Assembly (NCBI GenBank): GCA_024529925.1
Contig: JAFEUB010001530.1
Coordinates: 558,001 to 622,000 of the forward strand
Direction: 5' to 3'
From: Ophthalmolycus amberensis
Lineage: Eukaryota; Chordata; Actinopteri; Perciformes; Zoarcidae
Length of the DNA stretch: 64,000 bases
Shown: in pieces, positions 45,738-58,922 of the stretch
Layout: the number at the start of each line of letters is the position of its first letter
Numbering within the stretch: the first letter of the stretch is position 1
Notes under the pieces: generated by a model
The model's database searches: none
Seen by the model: the letters and a program-made list of their open reading frames with translations, nothing else
What the model was told of the DNA's origin: nothing
Translations under genes and position numbers: made by a program

Positions 45738-47413
45738 GCCATGGAACCAAAGGGGTGTTCGAGCTGCTGGCAGGCTGGAGGAGAACGAGGGAAAACCTGC
45801 CCTTCAAGGAGCGCGTGGCGGACGCTTTTGCCGATGTGATGGTGTGCTACACCATGACCAGCTCCCTCTACATCATCACCTTTGGCATGGGAGCTAGCCC
45901 TTTCACCAACATCGAGTCGGTGAAAATCTTCTGCCAGAGCATGTGCGTTGCCATCCTGGTCAACTACTTCTACGTTTTCTCCTTCTACGGCTCCTGCCTG
46001 GTGTTTGCCGGACAGCTGGAACAGAACCGCTACCACAGTGTTTTCTGTTGTAAAATCCCCTCAGTGGAGTACCTGGACCGCCAGCCCACATGGTTCAAAA
46101 CCATGATGAGTGATGGCCATGACTTGTCCACACACCACGACAGCGTCCCCTACCAGAATCACTTCATCCAGCACTTCCTGCGTGAGCACTACACAGAATG
46201 GATTACCAACACCTATGTCAAACCCTTTGTGGTCATTCTATATCTCATCTACGCCTCTTTTTCATTCATGGGATGTTTACAGATCAGTGATGGATCTAAT
46301 ATAGTGAACCTGCTGGCTAGTAACTCTCCGAGTGTTTCGTACGCTCTGACCCAGCAGAAATACTTCAGTAACTACAGTCCTGTGATTGGGTTCTACATTT
46401 ACGAGCCCATCGAGTACTGGAACTCCACGGTGCAGGAGCACCTGAAGACCCTGAGTCATGGCTTCAACAAGATCTCTTGGATGGACAACTTTTTCCACTA
46501 CCTGCGCGTGGTGAATGTGAGCGCGTCAACCAAGAGCGACTTCATCGCCATCCTTAAGGGCTCCTTCCTTCGCAGCCCGGAGTACCAGCACTTCACTGAG
46601 GACATCATTTTCTCCATGAACCGCGATACTGACGAGTACGATATTATCGCCTCTCGGATGTACCTGGTGGCACGGACGACAGAGAAGAAGCGCGAGGCGG
46701 TGGTGGAGCTTCTGGAAAAGCTCCGTCCGTTGATGCTGATCAACAGCATCAAATTCATTGCCTTCAATCCCACGTTTGTGTTTATGGACCGCTACAGCTC
46801 CTCTGTCATCTCGCCCATCCTGACCTCAGGCTTCAGCGTACTCACAATCCTCATCCTCACTTTCTTCCTGGTCATCAACCCATTGGGGAACTTCTGGCTC
46901 ATTCTCACGGTAACGTCCGTGGAGCTGGGCGTCTTGGGTTTGATGACCCTCTGGAACGTCGGCATGGACAGCATCTCAATCCTGTGCCTTATTTATACCC
47001 TCAACTTCGCCATGGATCACTGTGTACCACACCTGTACACTTTTGTGCTGGCCAACGAGCACACTAGAACGCAGTGCATCAAGTTGGCACTGGAGGAGCA
47101 CGGGGCGGCCATCCTGCAGAACGCATCCTGCTTTGTGATCGGGATCATGCCCCTGGTGTTTGTGCCTTCCAATCTGACCTACACACTGTTCAAGTGCTCC
47201 CTCCTCACGGCGGGCTGCACCGTGCTGCACTGCTTTGTCATCCTGCCCGTCTTCCTGACCTTCTTCCCGCCGTCCAAAAAGAGACACAAGAAAAAGAAAC
47301 GGGCCAAGCGCAAAGAGCGGGAGAGGGAGCGGGAGCGGGAGAGGGAAAGAGAAAGGGAGGAGATAGAGTGCATTGAAGTCAGGGAGAATCCTGATCATGT
47401 GACAAACGTCTGA
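45738..47413 (+). CDS. ptchd4: ptchd4 coding exon 3, terminal (residues 366-923)
   Basis: Completes codon 366 and runs to TGA at 47411-47413, giving 923 residues in all. The order is: end of TM4 region (HGTKGVFELLAGWRRTRENLPFKERVADAF), TM5-TM6 (about 396-416 and 429-456), a cytoplasmic loop, TM7 (about 526-546), the second extracellular loop (QQKYFSNYSPVIGFYIYEPI) with sequons at 577, 594 and 625, then TM8-TM12 (about 727-872). The RND-type TM4 GxxxDD signature of Patched is not present (xHGTKG), as in PTCHD1 (GHGLYG); TM10 keeps Asp792. The tail is basic (PPSKKRHKKKKRAKRK), then seven Glu-Arg pairs (892-905), EEIECIEVRENPDHV and TNV, a class I PDZ-binding end. The length is close to that of PTCHD1-type proteins. 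Confidence 0.96.
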
Positions 47414-48949
47414 GTAGTTTGTAATTTTAGCAATGAGTATCAGTGGTTATCCGTCAGTTATTGGTGGATTAGAGGTATCCTCCAATGGTGAGCCGCCTCT
47501 CGAGGTAAAGGGGCGTCCGACAAGTCCCCTGAGGAGTGGGAACTGATCACTCCCAACCAACAGCAGCTAAGCTGGCCAGAGTAGAGCGCAGCCCCACTGG
47601 TCAGTCCTTCAGTCTGGACAGTGTATCTCATTTGCACAAACTGCAGCATGCCCACGGTTCCAAAGCTCTTTCCCAACTATTTGGTATATTAGACGAGTTA
47701 GTTCCCAGAACTTATGCTTGCTAAGTCTGTAAGTAAATTCCAAACAATCGGTATGTGAGTCTATTTAAATATTAGCAATTCTCTGTTCATCTCCTGCTGC
47801 CCTTATCTCAAAAGAAGTGAGTGAGGAACATAGCAGTCTGTTAAGCCAAGGACTAGTTGGTGAAAGTGGTTAGTGGGATCATACAAAAGTGTGTAAACGA
47901 AACTGTGCAGGAGACGACTGCACGCGCACCTTACTCCTCACACCGTGGTAACGGCAAAAACAAACGAAACCAAATTCCATGGAAGGAGAGAAACTATGTA
48001 GAGCACACAACATGCTTTTCTGTGACGTTAAAAAATAGCTGAACAGCTGAACTGGGCAGATGGCATACACTGTGTCCACTATGAAGAATTATCTTGCACA
48101 TTGCATCGTGCAAATTGAACCGTCGAGGTTCATATTAGCAGGAGTCAAATATTCCTGCTTTATTCCAGAGGGCAAATGAGGTCGTAGGCAATGGCAACAG
48201 GAACAGGAACTGCAGTGGGCTGCAGCTTATGAAGAGGAAGTGATAAGTAACTGTCGTGCAGCAGTATTTCTAAAAGGCAGGAAGCCTGAGTATGACTTAT
48301 CCGAAACTGCTTTTGCACCAGACCAGTAAAACCAAAAGTGAAGGGTGTTTCCATGGCTGGAAATATGGAACTTTCTTGCAGGTCGATAACAATGGAAAGT
48401 TCCTGAGAGAGTATGAATGTCTCTGTGATCCACGTACAAAAGCTCATGGCATGGCACTGGTATTTGGAAGGTCTGAATGTGATTCAAAACTAGCAGTGGT
48501 GCCAAATAGTGTACATACTTTTTTGTTTGACAGAGTTCTATAACAACAGCAAGTCTCAGTAAGTTTGAACTTTCACAGAAACCAACCACGAATCATGAAT
48601 TATTCAAGCTAATTTGAATGATTGCTATTTAATGTTCAGGTTTGTGAAGCAGGCTTTAAATTAAGCAGTGAAGCACCTTTTGTTGAATAGACTGTCTCTG
48701 AATAGTATGAAAAAACTGATAAAGAGCCGTAGTGAAACTAGAACGTCCAGGTTTGTGTTCCAGAAGTGAGGTAAAGTTATTCAAAATCATTGACATTTGT
48801 AATAAAACAAATTACTACTAATCCAGCCCTACAACATTATCTTTGTATTTTGTTCACTCCATTTAAAGTTTATACGAAGGGGTTGATCATTGTGACAAGT
48901 TCACAGATGATTATTACCCAACTCTGTTGTTCACCTCAGCCCTGCAGAG

Positions 48950-49310
48950 CATTGTAGCGTCTTTCAGCCCATTGTTTTGTGGCCAGCAGCCGAACTGTAC
49001 GGCTCGCTCTCACTACTCTCAACCTCGTTTCCAGCAGTAGGCAGCTTGTCCTGTGAAAAAGCTTTGATATACCTTCTCTTTGCTACCTTCCCAGCAACAA
49101 ATAGCAAACAGAGAAAATGAGTGGACATAGCATTTAGCGGCTAAAGAGCCACACATGTCCATCAGGAGTCGGTGGAGACCAAAACAGAGCTTGAAGAAGA
49201 GTGAATATTGGACATTGATCAGGCGATCAGAAACACAATGCCAAATTGTTGCTAATGTTGCTCCGTATCTGCTAGATGTGTAAATAATCAATTGCTTTCT
49301 AATACAGGCC
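48950..49310. repeat. Probable teleost dispersed repeat
   Basis: Contains GTCTTTCAGCCCATTGTTTTG, TTTCCAGCAGTAGGCAGCTT, GAGTGGACATAGCATTTAGC, GGAGACCAAAACAGAGCTTG and GCTCCGTATCTGCTAGATGTG, phrases I associate with a common teleost DNA-element interior. The ends were not defined and only one copy lies in this window. Confidence 0.45.
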
Positions 49311-50984
49311 TACTTTTTGAGGTGATCATTTATCAAGATGTGTTTTTCAGCATGTTCCAAGGCCCCCACGTGACCAAAACAATGCTGCTTTAATGAACAT
49401 CATTTCCCCAAGCCTAAGACCATTCTGGGTTAATACCAACTGAAAGACTAGATATGATGACATAGCACTAGCATTGGCACCAGCCAAGGAAGAGAATTGT
49501 TACAGTGATGTATAATATGGGCAAGGGGCCATGCTAGAAAACCAGATTTTTTAACAGCTTTTTTTTTTATGTTAACAAATCAATCGTATAACTTTTGTTT
49601 TACAATCATCAAGGGTTTGAATGCTAATAGCAAATACTATGAAACACACCCATTGATCTTGGAGTAGTAAACCACAGCAGAGCATTTCACTTTTTCCGAG
49701 AGGCCAATTAAAGACACCCTCAATGAGATATTCTATTGAGCTACGATAGCTTAAGAATAGCATCTAGCCAGGAAGTGACGTCAAGACTTCAGCTATCTAA
49801 TTTATTTGGAGCATTCTAAATGTGAAGGTACACACACACAAATACCCTCTTTTAATAGTCAGTCTAAGAAGTCTAAAACGTCTGCCGGCTACCTAGAGGG
49901 TTTTATTTATATATATATGTATGTATTATATGTGCCAAGGCCCGATAAGAATCTTGGTTGCAGTACCAAAACAAACACACTCAAGGTCAGCCGCTCTGAC
50001 AGATACCAATCTCACACTGACCTCTTTGTCGGCAGATTTTTAGCTGGTGGCGTGTGATAGAGAGGCCCCATACGTGAGCAGATGTGGCTGATTGCAGACC
50101 AGTCAATATCTTCTTCAGTGATTGGCTGGGTCTTACGAGGGCTGTCATTGAGGGGACACTGCTGTCTTGTTTCTTTGTGGTGCCACTGAGAAAGTGAACG
50201 GCTCTGACAGAGGACAGCTAAACAGCCATGTAGGGGGAGATTAGAATGGTAATATTGGACCAAATGTGAGTGAGAAATATGTGTTTGACATGGGACTGGA
50301 CCAGAGAGTAAGATTCAAGTGCAAAATCAATAACTAACTGTCAAAACCCAGTTCTTGTAAAAATGAATATCAGTGAGCAAATGAGACACGAAGGTAGAAA
50401 GGAATCATTGTTTACCTGCCATACTTTACCACAAACACATTTCCTGCTTCTCTGGAGTTAGAAAGTAATTAAAACTGCTGAAATGTTAAATAATAGGAAC
50501 CTTATAACTTTCATCGACCAAACATCAGCCTACTTAGAAGGGAGGAGTTTTTGGCCAGCTACTTCTTGCAGCAGCTGCAGTGAACGTCACATTATGTAAA
50601 AGCCATGTCATGTATGTATAGCAAGAAGGCATGAAATGTTTGAAACACGGGAAAGAAATGCAAATCTTTTACTTCCCAAAATGAACTGTGTTTGCATGGC
50701 ACTGTATTGTATGCATGTATTTCATTTTTCTGTATGAAGTCTACGTGTTTTTATTTTTTTTCTGGGTTTTCTTTGCTACGCTGTGACTTATATTTGTTGT
50801 TTCGATGCATATTCTGTAACACCATGTGCTGCAAAAGGACAAAATGAGTCACATCTGTTCCAAAACAAAAGCCAGAGGATATTTCATGTGTAAAATAACT
50901 GTAAATTTCTCTTTTCTATATTTTCTAAGAAAAAAATATATACTACAGAAAGATTTTTAATGACAGAATTTTCTTAAAAAAAAG

Positions 50985-50990
50985 AATAAA
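50985..50990 (+). terminator. ptchd4: Candidate polyadenylation signal AATAAA
   Basis: AATAAA following an A-rich run, 3.57 kb after the stop codon. The best of three candidates, but unproven. Confidence 0.35.
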
Positions 50991-51648
50991 AAGGGAAAAA
51001 AGTTGAACACAGTAGGCCAGTAATAAACAGTGGAATGTTACCAGTATACTAGATCGTATTCCTTGCACACACTGCAGTGTCAATGTTGATGATTCACGTT
51101 TTTATATGGGAAACTGTGGACACCATTCTATTGTTTGTTTGTGTCTCGACTCCTCTACATTGTGTACTTGGTCCTAACATCCACTACTCGACAGCCCTTT
51201 TTGAAACAACAGAACAGATTATCAGGGTTTGTAGAAATCACTTTCCACAAAAACTTAGATTAGAAATTTACAGAATCTGTCTGAAAAACAACTATTTCAG
51301 CAAAGATTTCAGTATTTAGCATTACCGGTAACTACTCTGGCTCATCATTCCTAAATATACTTCCTGTCTACTTGGGCAACCAGTCATTGCTGCCTAGAAA
51401 GCTATTGCTGTTACCTAGCTCCTTTTACAACTTTTCGGCTTTCTTACAAGTAGCATCATTCCCAATGCTGAATGCTTTCTGATTAGGCACCTGTGTATTT
51501 AAATAGCATTATTATAAATGAATAGGAAATTCCTCTAAGGCAACACACTGAGTCTTACCAATGGGTTGTATTAACAGCATGTGATATCCGATATTTAAAC
51601 ACGTATTTATAGTCTTCGGTCTTTTTCTTTTGAAAAAAAAAAAACTGC
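50991..51648. other. Downstream DNA, nothing recognised
   Basis: The 80-residue frame at 51077-51319 has no recognisable domain. Nothing else was supported. Confidence 0.45.
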
Positions 51649-52072
51649 TTAAAGGGCCAGTGTGAAGCATTTCAAGGGATCTATTAGCAGAAATGGAATA
51701 TAATATTCATAACTATGTTTTCATTATCTTGGGTTGAGCCCTTCATATATTCACAGAGTTTGCACCGCCATGTTTCAACAGTACGCCAGAATGGACAAAC
51801 CAAACACCGGCTCTAGAGAAGGTCTTTCACGTTTGTCATTACCTGAAGGCCATCTTAATTTTCCGACACGCTTGTGAAACCTTGGCACCGCCAGCCACTG
51901 TCTAACTTGCTCCCACAAAAGTGTTGTTGTGGTAAGGATGGCCTGCATTACCATGGTTTTGCACTAGGGCATACGTTATCTCAGTGTGGAAAGGGCGTGT
52001 GTGCGGATGGGTATTGCAATTTGCAACCACACCCCGCTAGATGCCACCAAATCCTACACACTGTCCCTTTAA
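51649..52072. mobile_element. MITE with TTAAAGGGNCAGTGTG inverted ends
   Basis: Left end TTAAAGGGCCAGTGTGAAGC; the reverse complement of the right end is TTAAAGGGACAGTGTGTAGG. TTAA lies at both edges and may be the target duplication. The right arm has CTAGATGCCACCAAATCCTA then CACACTGTCCC, a very common teleost MITE end, also found at about 60970-61010. It is 424 bp with no coding frame. Confidence 0.8.
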
Positions 52073-53193
52073 ACTATGAGCTTGGCATCATTCAAAATGA
52101 TTCTTACTGACCAAAACCATCTCTTTGTCTGTCCATCTCTTAAAATGTTCTAATTGACTCACCCTACTGTATCGGTAGGTCTCAAATCCACTGACGATAG
52201 GCTTGGTTCCCATTGGTTGCACAGTAGTAGACAAGAGAGGTTACTCACACATGGGTGCATTTGCAGGACTATTTTCAGCAGCATATTAATCATATAATTG
52301 AGCAACTCAGTAATAGAGCAATGTGGCACAGAGGAATACGATATAAGGCTTTGATACACACAGGATCAATACATTGGTGGTTTTGGTCATTTCATTGGAT
52401 TTGTTGATGGTATGTTTCATATTTTTATCAGAGTTTATGTTTCTGTACTACAAATATAGTTTGAATCCTACACATTCATAGTAAAATTTGGTTGTTTGAG
52501 TCACTTTTATTCACTTGCTTTATAATCATGTATAAAACTTACTTTCATCAACGAAAATCTTTAATTCAGAAAACAAACCAGATAATGGTGACCGTACAAA
52601 CATTGCACATTTTCTAATGTTACAAATCGGTTTCATTGGATCCACTCTGTAAGCTCCTGCTATATGGTGTGCTGTAGCCCCTTTTCGTCTTCTATGGGGA
52701 TATCATAACTAAAATGTATGTGATACTCTGATATGGCATCAAATGGGGTGTTAGATGAAGAATCCTCAGAATCTATTTTTCACTAAAATGCATTATCATC
52801 AAAAAGCAGAAACACAATTAAAGTAGGAATAAATACGCTCAAATCTTCTGTGGTGTATTGAAAGTAAATGTTTGGGCAGATAGATGGGGTGTACTGTCCT
52901 TTGAACATGCACCAGCACATATTCAGTATGTACAGGAAGAGATTGCACAATACAGGCCAATAAAAATATGCAATCACTGCTTTGCTTGTTGAATAATCTA
53001 CATTGCAACCTCAGCCTCAGAGGACAAACTGCTATTTTATTGCAACTCATCTATCTTATATGCCAACGAACTAGGTAAAAGAAATAGGCTCTAGTGGCCC
53101 CCATTCATCAAACTTGTTATTTAATGGCATCTACAGTAATTCAACATTTTTCATCAAGTTTCAACATTGTGCAGAAGATCTATCTACCGGTAC

Positions 53194-53224
<31 letters not shown>

Positions 53225-56200
53225 AGTAGCAATACTTATAGTTGTGTGGCTGTTAATAAGAACCTATTTTTATGCTTCTGTTCCATACAACATTGTCTAA
53301 CCGATGGTTTTGTATTACTACTTGAGTTTTATGACCCAAACACATGAAATAATGATACAAAACATGAGTACAATGTGTCCATTTAACTCTGGAGAGTACA
53401 CACGGTTGTTTGCTCTTATTATTCCATGTATTTGGAGGAGTCTGGTCAGTTCAACTTTGCCAAAGTCTGAGCCTTAAATACTGTGTCTTAAAAGGGTATA
53501 CCACTCATTTTAACCAGTTACATATGCTATGTATGGGAAGTCCAGTCCTCATGGTCAGCTCTCGCTCAAACCACCAAGTACTGTTTCAATACAGATCCCT
53601 GAAGAGTCAGGTGGTACTGGATGTCAGTTGTACCGGTATACAGGTAGGCTGATAATGTTTTGTGAGAGGCTCCATTGATAGGCTTAGAATTAGTAATGTA
53701 GCACAACTACATCATATTACAACAACCTATGGGCATGATGAAGACTGGTTTAGAACTTAACAGTCTTACGTCATAGAAACCAGTCGCTGAATGTTATAAA
53801 GCATGTGGTTTTTAGAATACTCTTTAACGCTATTGTTAATTTTACTTTTTGCTAAACATCGGCCACCATGTCTACACATTACAGTAATGGGAAAAAGTCA
53901 TTGAATTGACTCAGTAATTTCAGTTATGATAAACCATGTTAAACAGTAAATTTGCTGCCATTAATTACCTATAATTTGGCCACCAAAAGCCTCTGGTCAT
54001 GCCAGAGCAAGAAAGATTGTATCCAGGAAAGTGTTGGTTACTAAAATGTTCTTTGAACAGGTTTTGAGGTTGTCTTAACCTCTCTGAAACATAACTGTGG
54101 TCCAAGATGTGGTTGCTTCTCTTTAGCTGAACAGTGGCTGTCCTCAAGTGATGATTATGGAATCATTTTAAATGCTACATGTGTGACAAGTCAGAAGGAC
54201 CATACATTTGACAAACTGACTCAGTAATATCTGTTATTTGGTCATTTTGAGTTTGCTAAAATTTAGCTTTTCACACTACATATTGCATTGACCTTGGGAT
54301 AACTTTTCACACAGTCACACATTGTCAACATATGCTTAGTGCTGTACGATTAACACTGCCACCCATTCTATAGCCCTGGGTTGAATGTCAGTTGTAGCAC
54401 ATGGCTACTGTTAAGGCTAAATTGGTTACATTTTAAACAACACCAGTGTTTGCTTTAGCCCATCACACTAACACAACTTAGTTTTGTGTTTATTCGTTTA
54501 TTCAGGGGATGACCCCACAAACTAGAGCCTAGCCCTGCTCTGGAGCATGGCCAGCAAGCCCTAGCTTAAGTCTTGGTTAGCCCACGGTGAAAGATGTGTT
54601 AGCCCCAGGCTAACGGCTCACTTAGCCTGGGTCAAAGTGTAGTGTGATTAGCCCTAATTAGCTAGCATGAACCACCAGACGCTACTTGCCATGCTAGAGT
54701 AAGGGAGGTTGTGGTAGCTAAACTAAAGTGTACTGAAATGAGTAATTGCATCTTTTTTTCCTCATGAAATTTAACAAGTAAGAGAAAGAATGTGGAATTT
54801 TTTTATTTTCTTTCCCTAAACATTATCAGGAGTTATACAGCAACTTTATACTCATTTGGCTCCTGGCCAGAGCAAAAAAAGGTTGTAACGGCAGAACCCC
54901 TCCCAGTGTATTAACCAAGTTAAGTGTAAATGGTTTTTCTGCTGGTTAATCAACAATTGCATCTTAAAATGTAGTTCAGATGGGCCAACACAGTCAGTCT
55001 CTGGTTCTACTTTAACTTCCGCTTCACTTCTGGTTTTGAGGGATTCGTGATCATAATGATCTGACTCTCTGTACCTGACTAGAATGGTTTCTTAAAGTGG
55101 GTGGTATTCCTCTTTTAAGGGTTGTAAGCGCCTGGTACCTTCATAAGTCTGTGCTCTTCATTCTCTTACATGTGTTTTCCAACATGTTCGATGCAGATGT
55201 TGACATCTTTAAGGTGGAATATTGTTGGTTACATTGGGACTGAGACGTTAATGTGGAGAATGTCTTTATAGCCAGGCGTAGTAAAAAAAAATAAAAATGA
55301 TGTGAAATGACAGTGATGTGAAATGTCGATGGTTGTCTGCGTGCTGTTTGAATAGGTGAGTGGAAGTGTATTAATAAATTGGATGGTAACTTGTCATTTG
55401 AGATTGTAACGATGCTGTGGGATTTAGGCTTCTACATGCTCTTAATTCTTAATGCCTTTCTCATAACTGTTCATCTTGCAAAAATCACTCACAGTCATAT
55501 GAATTAGTACGTATGTTGTCCCTATGAAACAGAGCAAAGCATGCATGTTTGTGCGCAGAAATTGTGTTTCACATGTCGAGATATTCCTAAAGAATGAATT
55601 TTAATCCCCCATCTCACCACCTCTAGTCACTATTAAGATTCCCAATGCTGTGGACATTCTAATGTCACTCAAGAGCAGTGTACAGCTCTGCACGGCTTTG
55701 TATTGTGCACACATGTTGCCGAGGTATACTCTTCCCAGACAAACAGGAAATTACCAGTGTTGCTTGTTTTTCTGGTCACCTAGGTGTTTGGAAGAGTTTG
55801 ATCTCTGATTTGCTAGTCTGTGCTTCTTTTACCAAGCAGGGGGAAGATTTAACCTTGTTTAAATGAAGTGACACACGCAGACAAACACAGGGGGGAGAGA
55901 AAGGGTGAGAGGAAATGTCGGCGAGAGGCGTTAGAGGGAGGAAGAGATAAACGTCGCCGTCTGTCATAACGACGCAGATTTGCTTGTTTCAGTGAAAATC
56001 TTGAAAAAAAGGGCAGATTTCTCCACCGCTGTCAAGACACTGATCAAGTTCAGTTGAAGAAAATGGAATTACCTCAGAATTATCAGATTTTATAGCATGT
56101 TTAAAGGAATAGGGGTACTCCAGCATGTTAGTATTGTACTACCATAAAGGTGGGGGACTTGTGTGGGACAGAATTCACAAGTGGTATTAGGTGATATTAG

Positions 56201-57253
56201 CCTGACATTTAGCTCCTACTATGCAGGGCGACTTCACCCACTAGGCTGTTTGTGAGGTAGCTGTGGGCCCCTGTTGAGCCCCCTGACACACTTTCCCCCC
56301 GAGACACTAAGCGCTATTTCTATGCTGGAATATCACCCTGCTGAAGGTTTGCTGTACGTCACTTAGTATTTACTGTACGCCTGAGTCAGGATGTTAACTT
56401 CTATTGCCAGACCACTGTGACTCAAGTCTGATCAAACCGCCACCCCATGCATATTAGCAACCAGAGAAGCAATTAATCAAAAAGTAACTGCCACACGGAC
56501 AACCTGGGTGATGCAGGCTTTAAAATATCCAATCCGAAACAAGATAACCCAGATGACATCATTAAGACTTTGCTGTTTGTTTTTTATTGTTCTACCAGAG
56601 CCACAAAATACATTACACAGCTGTGTTCACATGGTGAGTGGTACTCTCCATGACAAGTACACTGAACTGAAGAGGAACGTTGCTGGAGTGCCCCTTGAAA
56701 GATCAGGAAGTGACTTCTTGTTTCTGTTTTGCTGTCGGACCTCAGCAGGAGGCTTTGTGTTGAAGTTTGGATTCAGAAAACCATCTGTTTAATTGAGTAA
56801 AGTGCTAGGCCGGTGTTTGACACATTTTATGTTACATTTACCAAAAGGTCTGTGTCTCACAGGCAGTCGGGAAAGCAGATAGAGTCTAGGCTCTATGCTG
56901 CGTCACGCTGGAAGTTTTACTGTACAAGGCGGCGACATCGTGGCTTTTTTATAATTCCCCTAACGTTTTGCTTCCTGAGCCGGCGGAGACTGGCAGCAGG
57001 AGTGGCTTGCTGTCGTGTGGTGCTCCGTTGCAGCGTTATTGCGCCAAGCTGCCTCGACCGGGGATATTTCTGGCTTCCACCTTGTCTTAATCCTGTCGTG
57101 ATTCTCCAATGGATTATTCATGCTTCCTCTCTCCTCTCTTATCCCACCTTCTCACCCCTCTCACCCCACCTACTCTCACCTTCCCCATCCTCCCTTCCTG
57201 CGCGCATTTCTTTAACACCACCACCACGAGCAGTAGCTTTCCCCTATACATGT
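52073..57253. other. Downstream DNA, no gene recognised
   Basis: Over 5 kb of AT-rich DNA. It contains the (TATC)n repeat at 53195-53222 and a stretch near 54530-54680 rich in TTAGCCC/GGGCTAA motifs. GC-richer sequence at about 56,880-57,110 gives the 161-residue frame at 56813-57298, which has no recognisable domain. No exon with flanking splice sites could be supported. Confidence 0.5.
53195..53222. repeat. (TATC)7 microsatellite
   Basis: Seven perfect tetranucleotide units. Confidence 0.95.
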
Positions 57254-57290
57254 ATATATATGTGTGTATATATATATATATATATGTCAT
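57254..57290. repeat. (TA)n/(TG)n microsatellite
   Basis: TATATATATGTGTGTATATATA run in AT-rich DNA. Confidence 0.9.
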
Positions 57291-58922
57291 TATCATAATG
57301 CGCACCAATCAGTTCTATATCATTTATTAATTGAATAGGTTGTATAATACATCTGCAGTTCTCCCCATACCCTCCAAATATATAAATAAATATGTTAATA
57401 AATCAATGATCTCGTTAGCACCACTACCTACCTTTTAATGTATCCCTCCACTCCACATCCTTCATTTCAATGGCTTTTCTTCACAACCTACTGAAGTAGT
57501 CTGAATTCCCTGCCGAGGGTCGCCGTGATAATTACGTCCTTAGAATTCTCTCCTTTTCTCTTTCTCTCTCTCCACCTGAAAGAGATGCTGAAAACTTTTG
57601 GCAATGAAGAGAGTTGAAAAGCATATGAATATATATATTTCATAAGGGACTGAAAGTCCATCAGCTTTTGCCGAATGGGAGGGGAACAGTGAGGGAGAGA
57701 TGGCTGTGTTAGATCTTTATTAGTTATGTTATTTACAGTTTGTGACTGAGCACTGTGCGATGTTGCAAAGGAATGATGGGAATAAGAATAGAAAGTTGTT
57801 GGAGTGGAAGTAATGTTCAGACTCAGTCGGTTTTTAGAGGTAATTCTAATTCTATATCATAGTTCTTAAAGATTATGGACAAATATCGCAGCTCGCTCAC
57901 CACAGCATGCATCCAACCCACTTTGAATGTCGTACGTCCACACAAAGCCAACTAAATGGGAGAATGCCAACACATTGACTTTTGGTCTCACACAGGAAAC
58001 ACATACTGGTCTTCTGTGTTGCACCCCGTCCTCCTTCCTGTGGACTTTATCTGTCTTTACATTGAAAAGAGTGCGAGTCCTATTGATGCATGCACTCATG
58101 CCGGGGGAGTGTATTAAGATATTCACTGCCGTTGAAAAGTTTGGAATCACCTGTAATATTGATTTTTCAATTTTTCTTTCAATCCTGGATATTTTTTTCA
58201 GAGATACATTTTGTTACTGTAAAATGCAGACGCAAAATCTATTTCTTGCATTTGAAATAGTTTGGCGCCAAACGAAGAAAAACGTATGCTTTTACAAAGG
58301 ACGTAAATCACTAGTGTGAACAGATGTAGTTTTCACATGTAACGAGCATTTTAGAAACAAGCTGGCTTAGTATGGATGTTGTGGCTACAAAACTAGTGTA
58401 GCTGTAAGTTTGCTGGCATGTAGTCTGGAAAGATAACTTCCAAATCTCCACAATAAATGAATAGCACAAAGAATCTTCTGTCAACTAATTGAAATAGAAT
58501 AGTGAACTTCTGATACACATTTCTTATCCTTTGTGTTTCAAATCTGGTGATATTTAGTGTGACATAGAATCATCTCCGGCTCCTTAGTGTCACATTGCAT
58601 ACTGTGTGCATGATAAACCTGCTACACCAACATGTCGATACGCTGACATGCCCTGTGACAGAAGTCCGCTGAGGGTTAGATGGACGCATATACATCATGT
58701 AAGCTTGTGTGTATTTTTGTGTTACCTGTCCAGTTGCAGTTGCACACTCGTGGACTTTTCATCTCGGAGGTCAACAACAGCCACGTGAAACAACGGCAAT
58801 AGCAAATCAGCAGCAAAATGATCAAGCAGTCTTCCATAGATGCAGACATCTAGGTGGAAAATGGTCAACAGAAAAGACTTCTTGGACATCCTAGATTAGC
58901 CATCACAGATGTGTCAGACTGA
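57291..58922. other. Downstream DNA, mostly unrecognised, with a short family B repeat
   Basis: At about 57955-58050 GACTTTTGGTCTCACACAGG and ACACATACTGGTCTTCTGTG resemble the 3' half of family B copies (19045-19110). The 130-residue frame at 57927-58319 overlaps this and has no recognisable domain. Confidence 0.45.

Larger units (their letters stand above)
47414..50990 (+). other. ptchd4: Probable ptchd4 3' UTR
   Basis: No gene follows directly. Candidate poly(A) signals AATAAA occur at 48801-48806 and 50985-50990, with another at 51022-51027. The AT-rich, A- and T-run-rich sequence from about 50,690 to 50,990 ending in AATAAA looks most like a UTR end. The 3' limit is inferred and needs transcript evidence. 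A dispersed repeat lies within it at 48950-49310. Confidence 0.45.

Noticed and set aside
54530..54680. Possible regulatory array of TTAGCCC/GGGCTAA motifs
   Set aside because: The motifs are irregular in spacing and orientation, and no clear unit or conserved structure emerges.
56813..57298. 161-residue open frame in GC-richer DNA
   Set aside because: No recognisable domain; its end is translated microsatellite and no splice signals or homologous motif support an exon.
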